DNA of 7,094 nt from contig DASYSA010000658.1 in NCBI GenBank assembly GCA_036003885.1, forward strand, positions 1 through 7,094, read 5' to 3'. Positions within the stretch are counted from its first letter, which is position 1. Every line of letters begins with the position of its first letter. Origin of the DNA: DASYSA01 sp036003885. Lineage in GTDB: Bacteria; Acidobacteriota; Blastocatellia; UBA7656. The notes under the pieces were generated by a model. It did not search any database, had not been told where the DNA came from, and worked only from the letters and a program-made list of their open reading frames with translations. A program made the position numbers and the translations under genes. Below are positions 1 to 4,513 of the stretch, one piece after another.

Positions 1-895
1 GGAATCCGCCAGCTGACGAAGTGGGGACACCCATTCCTGGTATTCGCAAATCAGCCTGGTCAGCCTGAATGGCTCGGTAGGAAGTCATCACGCTGGGAAT
101 CGGCTTGTTTGTGTCCGCATCCACCACGCGGCCCGTTGCCCTGTAGGTCTTATTCGCGTCTCCAAGCTTGATGTCAATGTTTGAGGCTTCGCCGCCCGCT
201 GAAAGGTCGACGACAGCGGCCCGCGCTTCGTCGGTGACACCGGGATAGAAAGTCCTCGGGCGGTCAGGGCGCTTCAGCGAGGCTCCAATCGCATCGAATA
301 TCCCCTCGGACTTCCCGAGGCTCACTCTGTAGCGGCCCGGCGCCAGTCCGTAAATGCGATAGATGCCTCGGTCGTCTGTAGTGAATGAAGAACCAGAAAA
401 GAAGCTAAAGGAGAACTCCTGATTCTTTGGTCGAACCATTGGCAATGCCTGAACGGGCTCCATGATTACCGGGCGGCCATCCTTCGTCGTAACTCGACCT
501 GTAATCACGCCACCCCTGGAAAGGGAGAAATCGATGTCGTCTACGGTCGCTCCATCGCCCAGGGTTACCGAGTTGGACTTGTCATCGCTGCCGAAAAGGG
601 CTGGGTCAAAGACGGCGATTTCGTAGAGTCCTGTGGCGAGCGCACTAAAACGATAGCGACCTTCAAGGTCCGTAGTGGTTTTCGCGGAGGGCGATCCGCG
701 CATCAACATGTTAAATGCGCGGCGTTCGTCGGCACTGGTCTCCTTGAGCGTCAGGACTACGCCTTGCGCGGGCTTTCCTCCGAGCGTGACTCGTCCCCCG
801 ATCGAGCCGGTCCCCTCTTTGAGTTGTGATTGAGCCGCCGCAGCGCCGCTGCACAGCAGCGTCCCGACAATTAACCGGCCTATGAGAGAAGCCAT
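1..895 (-). CDS. Secreted carboxypeptidase-regulatory-like repeat protein, 3' end outside window
   Basis: The frame is open from an ATG at 895 to the window edge, giving 298 codons with no stop. The N-terminus (MASLIGRLIVGTLLCSGAAA) reads as a Sec signal peptide with likely cleavage near AAA/AQS, so export is expected. Then come beta-sandwich repeats of the carboxypeptidase regulatory-like type: one at about residues 32-100 (core GGRVTLGGKP, then DLEGRYRFSALATGLYEI), one at about 120-200 (GGVITGRVTTKDGRP, then TDDRGIYRIYGLAPGRYRV), and the start of a third (YRATGRVVDADTNKPI). The start is chosen for the AGGAGGT just upstream and the signal peptide. The protein is clearly paralogous to the product of the neighbouring upstream gene, motif by motif. 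No catalytic residues are seen. Such domains usually act as extracellular or periplasmic structural or adhesive modules, and the ligand is unknown. The real C-terminus could add an unrelated domain. Confidence 0.88.
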   Translation of the reverse strand, partial: MASLIGRLIVGTLLCSGAAAAQSQLKEGTGSIGGRVTLGGKPAQGVVLTLKETSADERRAFNMLMRGSPSAKTTTDLEGRYRFSALATGLYEIAVFDPALFGSDDKSNSVTLGDGATVDDIDFSLSRGGVITGRVTTKDGRPVIMEPVQALPMVRPKNQEFSFSFFSGSSFTTDDRGIYRIYGLAPGRYRVSLGKSEGIFDAIGASLKRPDRPRTFYPGVTDEARAAVVDLSAGGEASNIDIKLGDANKTYRATGRVVDADTNKPIPSVMTSYRAIQADQADLRIPGMGVPTSSAGGF

Positions 896-898
896 CAG

Positions 899-905
899 AC
901 CTCCT
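899..905 (-). promoter_or_regulatory. Strong Shine-Dalgarno for the partial secreted protein
   Basis: On the minus strand this reads AGGAGGT, three bases before the ATG at 895 (four counted from AGGAGG). The spacing is slightly short, but the match to the anti-SD is nearly complete. It supports 895 as the start. Confidence 0.75.
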
Positions 906-1031
906 GAGATCGCTTCCGGCGCCTTAGGTCCTACACCTACGAGCTCCCATTCCAGACAGCGGACATTCTATCAGTCCGATCGAGTAAACGGGCCACTCAG
1001 AAGCAAGACAACCAGCGCCAATATCACCGGG

Positions 1032-1220
1032 CTAGTGCTGACCCGATTTCTTCGCGCGCGGCGGTGGCTTTGGCCCCGACGTAATAGCGTACTTGAGTAC
1101 GTAGTCTGTGAGCCTCTGACACTGCCGAAGCTCGACAAAGGCGTTTGCTGTTTCCATTTCCTGACGAAGCGTCGATCGTGCAGCGGAGTCCCACGCAATG
1201 GGCCGCGGAGTCCGCTCCAT
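1032..1220 (-). CDS. Candidate 62-aa small ORF or remnant of a lost 3' coding end
   Basis: This lies in the 332-base gap (896-1227) between the two secreted-protein genes. An ATG at 1220, 7 bases past the stop of the upstream gene, opens a 62-codon frame beginning MERTPRPIAW and ending PPPRAKKSGQH. The frame looks more protein-like than its competitors: about 65% G or C at third positions, many charged residues, and an amphipathic-looking stretch (QEMETANAFVELRQCQRLTD). The same frame stays open further upstream, inside the end of the previous gene, where it is shifted one base. It may therefore be the tail of a once longer protein rather than an independent gene. The only ribosome-binding candidate is a weak GAAGAG. 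I do not recognise a family. The rest of the gap (896-1031) holds the leader of the downstream gene, with a TAGAAT -10-like hexamer at 965-970 (minus) but no convincing -35. Confidence 0.3.
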   Translation of the reverse strand: MERTPRPIAWDSAARSTLRQEMETANAFVELRQCQRLTDYVLKYAITSGPKPPPRAKKSGQH

Positions 1221-1227
1221 CCACTCT

Positions 1228-2571
1228 TCATCTGGTCCCGGCTGAACGGGAGTCGACCAACGACGCGGTGAGCTGCTCGACGCCGTCACGCTCGACTCGC
1301 AGCAGCGAGAGTCCTTTGACCGGAGGATAGTTGCTGAGTGTGAGATACACCTTACCCGGTTGCAGCCCGGCGAGCCTGAAGCTCCCATTCACTCCGAACT
1401 TTGTCGGAGCGAACGAAGGCTGGCTCAGTGACTCCGACTGAACCCAGGCTCTGATCTCAAGTTTGGCCAGTTTCGCCAGCACGTCGGGATCTTCCGTTCC
1501 TTCGATCGCCGCGACGCCGCTGACAGTTGAGCCACGTTGGAGCTTGATCTCCAAGCCACTGACATCGCTGTCGGCTACTTCAAATACCGAGGGTTCGCCG
1601 TAGAACTCGGACTCCTCCTGGCTTACCACGAATACGGCAAATCGTCCCGTTGGCAGGCTCTCGATACGGAATTCGCCATTGGCATTTGTCCTGCTGCCAC
1701 CCCCTCCGACCGGCATTATATGTTTCTGATCGGGCAAGACGCCGTATCCAAATTGAATATTTGCGATCGGGGCGCCAGTCGCCGCATCAATGACGCGGCC
1801 GGTAGCGGCGTAGCTCCTGGACCGCCGACCGACTGTGATATCAATACCTGTTGCCTCGATGCCGGCAGTAACCTCGACAAATGGTGATCTCGCCGCGTCT
1901 GCGACGTCCGGATGAAAAGTGCGTGGGTAGCCGCCCCCAGCAAACGCCGGCCTCATTGAACGACCATCGGTCGAATCTCCGAAACTGACTTTGTAGCGGC
2001 CCGGCTGTAGACCATAGACCCGATAGACGCCCCGATCGTCTGTCATGAATCTGAATCCATTCGCGTACGGTTTTTCAAACGTGCGGCCCTGTTCGTCGAC
2101 CTGCATCAGGTTCACGCGTCCACCTATGATTGGTTTACCCTCGCCATCAGTGATGCGACCCGTTATGACTCCTCCTTGCTTCAGCGTAAAGTTGATGTCT
2201 TCAGCGTCCTCTCTTTCAAGAACATTGACCGTTTGACCCAACTGCCCCACCCTTTCCTCAACGACCACAAAAGCAGGGACATTGGGCGATACGGCGTAAC
2301 TGCCGGCTGACAGTCCTGTCATGCGGTAACGTCCGTCCTCATCAGTCGTAGCCCTCACAGGCGGCGCGGACTGAGTGAGATTCATGTACCTGTCGGACGA
2401 AGTGAGTATCACCGTCACCCGAGGAACCGGCTTGCCCTCCAGTGTGACCCGGCCCGTGATCGTCGCTCGATTCTCTTTCTTCGACTCCTGGGCCGAGGAA
2501 GTCCTGGCGGCTGCAAACATCGAGAACACACTGAGAAGAACGATGAATACGGTCCGCGAAAGAGCTTGCAT
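1228..2571 (-). CDS. Secreted protein of four carboxypeptidase-regulatory-like repeats
   Basis: 447 aa. Residues 1-28 (MQALSRTVFIVLLSVFSMFA then AARTSSAQ) form a Sec signal peptide with a probable cut after SSA. Four beta-sandwich repeats follow: about 35-97 (ATITGRVTLEGKP, DEDGRYRMTGLSAGSY), 133-198 (GGVITGRITDGEGKP, DDRGVYRVYGLQPGRY), 254-317 (YAATGRVIDAATGAPI, ANGEFRIESLPTGRF) and 346-425 (GSTVSGVAAIEG, NGSFRLAGLQPGKVY). No enzyme active site is visible, so a structural or binding role outside the cytoplasm is inferred. ATG at 2571 is preferred over the in-frame TTG at 2595: it has AAGGAGA six bases upstream, and the TTG would prepend an Arg-rich stretch to the signal peptide. The end is odd. 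After LLRVERDGVEQ the protein stops within 14 residues, while a plausible coding frame continues one base out of phase, so a 3' deletion or frameshift is possible. It is paralogous to the downstream neighbour. Confidence 0.88.
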   Translation of the reverse strand: MQALSRTVFIVLLSVFSMFAAARTSSAQESKKENRATITGRVTLEGKPVPRVTVILTSSDRYMNLTQSAPPVRATTDEDGRYRMTGLSAGSYAVSPNVPAFVVVEERVGQLGQTVNVLEREDAEDINFTLKQGGVITGRITDGEGKPIIGGRVNLMQVDEQGRTFEKPYANGFRFMTDDRGVYRVYGLQPGRYKVSFGDSTDGRSMRPAFAGGGYPRTFHPDVADAARSPFVEVTAGIEATGIDITVGRRSRSYAATGRVIDAATGAPIANIQFGYGVLPDQKHIMPVGGGGSRTNANGEFRIESLPTGRFAVFVVSQEESEFYGEPSVFEVADSDVSGLEIKLQRGSTVSGVAAIEGTEDPDVLAKLAKLEIRAWVQSESLSQPSFAPTKFGVNGSFRLAGLQPGKVYLTLSNYPPVKGLSLLRVERDGVEQLTASLVDSRSAGTR

Positions 2572-2577
2572 ACGATG

Positions 2578-2584
2578 TCTCCTT
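2578..2584 (-). promoter_or_regulatory. Shine-Dalgarno deciding the start at 2571
   Basis: On the minus strand this is AAGGAGA, six bases before the ATG at 2571. It lies inside the longer TTG-initiated reading, so it argues for the shorter protein. Confidence 0.75.
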
Positions 2585-2677
2585 CGAGATCTCAAGAGGA
2601 ACGTCGTCGGCCGAACACTAACCTTGATTTCAACACCTTGTTAAGCGTCGCCCACCCGGGGCTCGTTGAACTGTGTC

Positions 2678-2691
2678 GCCACAATAGGGGG
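2678..2691 (+). repeat. 14-nt motif copy 1 (GCCACAATAGGGGG)
   Basis: This is nearly identical (13 of 14) to a second copy 102 bases downstream at 2780-2793. It lies where the minus-strand promoter candidate would start transcription, immediately next to its -10 hexamer. Confidence 0.5.
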
Positions 2692-2721
2692 ATTCTACAT
2701 TTCCGACCTCACGGCTTGCAA
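2692..2721 (-). promoter_or_regulatory. Candidate sigma70-type promoter for the secreted-protein gene
   Basis: On the minus strand TTGCAA (2721-2716), an 18-base spacer and TAGAAT (2697-2692) make a plausible promoter with a leader of about 115 bases to the ATG at 2571. An alternative is the perfect -35 TTGACA at 2755-2750, but its best -10 (GTTAAT, spacer 19) is poor. No experimental support is possible from sequence alone. Confidence 0.4.
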
Positions 2722-2750
2722 GTGATTAACCTCTCAGGCTTTGTCTTCCT

Positions 2751-2764
2751 GTCAAACTGTTGAC
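2751..2764. promoter_or_regulatory. Palindrome GTCAA-N4-TTGAC made by opposed -35 boxes
   Basis: The 14 bases GTCAAACTGTTGAC are a perfect inverted repeat with 5-base arms. They contain most of a plus-strand -35 (TTGACT, 2760-2765) and a minus-strand -35 (TTGACA, 2755-2750). It could be a coincidence of back-to-back promoters or an operator for a dimeric regulator. Confidence 0.35.
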
Positions 2765-2787
2765 TTCCCTGAAATTCCAGCCATAAT
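2760..2787 (+). promoter_or_regulatory. Sigma70-type promoter for the J-PilZ gene
   Basis: TTGACT (2760-2765), a 16-base spacer and CATAAT (2782-2787) match the consensus at five of six positions each. Transcription would start near 2794, leaving a leader of about 65 bases. In that leader GGGGC (2791-2795) can pair with GCCCC (2807-2811), or the overlapping GGGGGC with GCCCCC (2818-2823). Confidence 0.6.
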
Positions 2788-2793
2788 AGGGGG
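2780..2793 (+). repeat. 14-nt motif copy 2 (GCCATAATAGGGGG)
   Basis: This is the second copy of the motif seen at 2678-2691, in the same orientation. It overlaps the -10 element and the predicted start point of the plus-strand promoter. Two copies flanking divergent promoters suggest a shared binding site, though the G run alone could explain part of the match. Confidence 0.5.
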
Positions 2794-2847
2794 GCTTTTG
2801 AACACCGCCCCGTCATTGCCCCCAGACTGCAAACGCTTAACATCTTA

Positions 2848-2853
2848 GAGGTG
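2848..2853 (+). promoter_or_regulatory. Shine-Dalgarno supporting a TTG start
   Basis: GAGGTG lies four bases before the TTG at 2858. The next in-frame ATG (2930) has no purine-rich site in front of it, so the rare TTG start is preferred. Confidence 0.55.
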
Positions 2854-2857
2854 CACT

Positions 2858-4066
2858 TTGAGCAATACTGCCAGAGCAGTCCCGGCCGGAAGACCCAGCC
2901 AAACGAAGTCCGCCGTCAAACAACAGAACATGTACCAGCAGAGTCTCGAGCGATTGATAGAACGAGTGGAGCGGTCCCTAAGTCACTACGAATCCCTGGG
3001 AGTACGACCTGCTGCGACCCATGAAGAGATCCGGCTCGCCTACATGCATTCGTTGACGCTGCTCTATCCGCCTTACGCCGTTGCAGCCACGGTGCATCCG
3101 CAGATGGGGCCCCGCATCGAACGGGTATTCAGCAAGCTTTCGTGGGCGTTCTCGGTACTCGCCAGCCGATCGAAGAGAGCGGACTATGACAGAGCTCTAG
3201 TGCAGAACCTGGCCTACATCGGGGAAGCGGAGAGGCTCAAGCGTACCGCGCCTGCTCCGCCCGCGGCTCCTAAAGTGGCGCCGAGGGTTCCAGCAGTGCC
3301 TGGTAAACCGGTGCGGCGGCAAGCGGCTTCCTCCGAGGGAGAAGGCATTAACGTCAAGAGCGCGCCTTCGCAGCGAGTGGTCTATGGAGAGAGCGCCAGG
3401 ACTACGTTGGCGAGTAACCGCCGGCGGTGCGACCGGATCAGGATGCTGTTGCCAGTGCGAGTGAGCGGGCACGACCGTAAAACGGGCAAGTGGCATGAGA
3501 TGGGTCAGACCGTGGACGTGAGTCGCACGGGAGTCACGCTTCAGATGCGCACACTGGTTCGCCACGGCACCGTGCTCTACATAACGCTGCCGCTGCCGAC
3601 AAGAATGCGTGCTCACGGCTACTCCGATCCCAGCTACAACGTGTATACGCTGGTCCGACGGGTTCAGCCCGCCAAGGGAGGCCTTAGGACAGTTGCGCTC
3701 GAGTTTCTGGGTGAGCATCCGCCAACCGCTTTCTTCGAGAAACCCTGGGCTATTTATAAGACCGCGAAGTGGGCTGGCTCTGAACGTCGAAGGGCGAAGC
3801 GCAAGGACCAGTCCGAGATGGTGATAGTGGAATACGTCACCGGCTCGATGAAGGTGTTGGCGCGAGAAAAGGCACGTACAGAGAACGTCAGCAGTAGCGG
3901 CGCTCGAATTTTCGTCAACAAACCGCCTGAGGACTTCGACCTGGTCCGAGTGACATGCTCGAAACTAAAGTTCGATAGCATGGCGACTGTGAGCAATCGT
4001 TATTTCGGGATCGATGGATGCGAGAGGCTCTGCGTGCAGTTCATAAACCGCGAATGGCCCGTGTGA
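2858..4066 (+). CDS. PilZ-type c-di-GMP receptor: J-like domain plus two PilZ domains
   Basis: 402 aa, no signal peptide or membrane helix, so cytoplasmic. Residues 42-115 resemble a DnaJ J domain (HYESLGVRPAATHEEIRLAY, ending KRADYDRAL). The catalytic HPD loop is replaced by YPPY at 70-73, so Hsp70 stimulation is unlikely and a protein-binding role is inferred. A Pro/Ala-rich linker (about 130-185) follows. PilZ domain 1 (about 188-287) has RRCDR at 189-193 and DVSRTG at 220-225. PilZ domain 2 (about 309-398) has RRAKR at 311-315 and NVSSSG at 343-348. Both fit the RxxxR and [DN]xSxxG motifs that bind cyclic di-GMP. PilZ proteins commonly control motility, exopolysaccharide or secretion. The gene is divergent from two exported-protein genes and possibly shares regulatory DNA with them. 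Its partner and output are unknown. The TTG start rests on GAGGTG upstream, and an ATG at 2930 is the alternative. Confidence 0.87.
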   Translation: MSNTARAVPAGRPSQTKSAVKQQNMYQQSLERLIERVERSLSHYESLGVRPAATHEEIRLAYMHSLTLLYPPYAVAATVHPQMGPRIERVFSKLSWAFSVLASRSKRADYDRALVQNLAYIGEAERLKRTAPAPPAAPKVAPRVPAVPGKPVRRQAASSEGEGINVKSAPSQRVVYGESARTTLASNRRRCDRIRMLLPVRVSGHDRKTGKWHEMGQTVDVSRTGVTLQMRTLVRHGTVLYITLPLPTRMRAHGYSDPSYNVYTLVRRVQPAKGGLRTVALEFLGEHPPTAFFEKPWAIYKTAKWAGSERRRAKRKDQSEMVIVEYVTGSMKVLAREKARTENVSSSGARIFVNKPPEDFDLVRVTCSKLKFDSMATVSNRYFGIDGCERLCVQFINREWPV

Positions 4067-4068
4067 AA

Positions 4069-4223
4069 AGGAGAGTGGGAGAGTGGGAGATGGGGCGAAT
4101 GGGAGAAATGTCTCACCCATTCTCCCATTCTCCCATTCTCCCATTCTCCCATTCTCCCACTCTCCCACTCTCCCACTCTCCCCTACTCCCCATCTCCCTT
4201 TCTCCCCTCTCCCCATCTCCCCT
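4069..4223. repeat. Strand-biased 8-bp tandem repeat with long inverted arms
   Basis: Starting three bases after the J-PilZ stop codon, 4069-4110 is almost pure purine plus T (GAGAGTGGGAGAGTGGG-like). From 4111 the strand switches to C/T: five copies of CCCATTCT (4116-4155), three of CCCACTCT (4156-4179), then degenerate copies to about 4223. The 21 bases at 4070-4090 are perfectly complementary to 4153-4173 and also to 4161-4181, so several hairpin registers exist. GGG runs at 4077, 4085, 4092 and 4101 with 4-5 base loops fit a G-quadruplex pattern on the plus strand. The complementary strand of the C-rich part carries at least eight GGG runs spaced by five bases. It could end J-PilZ transcription as a hairpin, but it lacks a clean U tract. 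Confidence 0.85.
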
Positions 4224-4501
4224 TCGTAGTTGCAGTCAAGAAAGTCTTGAGTTATCGTTGCCGTCGTTCAGTCACATATGCTCCGGACGGGACCGATTCG
4301 TCATCAAGAACTAACGCCCGTCTTCCATCTGTACTTCGCTATCCATGGCCAGATGACGGGATGCGAGGCCCGGCAATTCGGATGGATGAAATGCTCTGCT
4401 TCAGCCTCTACTTCGTCTGCTTGACCTTGCCCCGACGGGTCAGCCGAACACTGGACGCTTCGCGATAGGACTCGACAGCAACAACTCTTCTCTCCTGGAT
4501 T

Positions 4502-4507
4502 GGAGGT
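4502..4507 (+). promoter_or_regulatory. Shine-Dalgarno for the membrane-GMC fusion gene
   Basis: GGAGGT lies six bases before the ATG at 4514, near-ideal spacing. It fixes the start of the long frame and includes the N-terminal membrane part in the protein. Confidence 0.8.
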
Positions 4508-4513
4508 GCAACC

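Larger units (their letters stand above)
4067..4513. other. Intergenic gap: purine/pyrimidine repeat, then unassigned sequence
   Basis: The first part (to about 4223) is the low-complexity repeat described separately. From 4224 to 4513 I see no convincing gene on either strand. A short inverted repeat, TCAAGA-AAG-TCTTGA, lies at 4236-4250. No promoter with a good -35/-10 pair was found for the gene at 4514. TTGACC at 4421-4426 has no -10 at proper spacing. The last bases hold the ribosome-binding site of the next gene. Confidence 0.6.

Noticed and set aside
1089..1100. Near-palindrome GTACTTGAGTAC as an operator or terminator
   Set aside because: The arms are only 5 bp with a 2-base centre and no associated promoter or U tract, so it is expected by chance.
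882..1271. Plus-strand 129-codon frame
   Set aside because: It runs antisense over a gene start, has low-complexity Arg/Ser/Pro composition and no domain pattern.
3197..3718. Minus-strand 173-codon frame inside the J-PilZ gene
   Set aside because: His/Arg-rich antisense shadow; the plus frame carries both PilZ motifs.
4116..4222. CRISPR-like array
   Set aside because: Units are 8 bp and directly abutting, without unique spacers or cas genes nearby.
4236..4250. Inverted repeat TCAAGA-AAG-TCTTGA as a terminator
   Set aside because: The stem is short and AT-rich, the loop is 3 bases, and no T run follows.
4018..4314. Open frames on both strands across the repeat (plus 4018-4314, minus 3965-4216) encoding Ser/Pro/Leu-rich or Gly/Glu/Arg-rich repeats
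   Set aside because: They only reflect the 8-bp repeat read in three frames, overlap the end of the J-PilZ gene and lack ribosome-binding sites.
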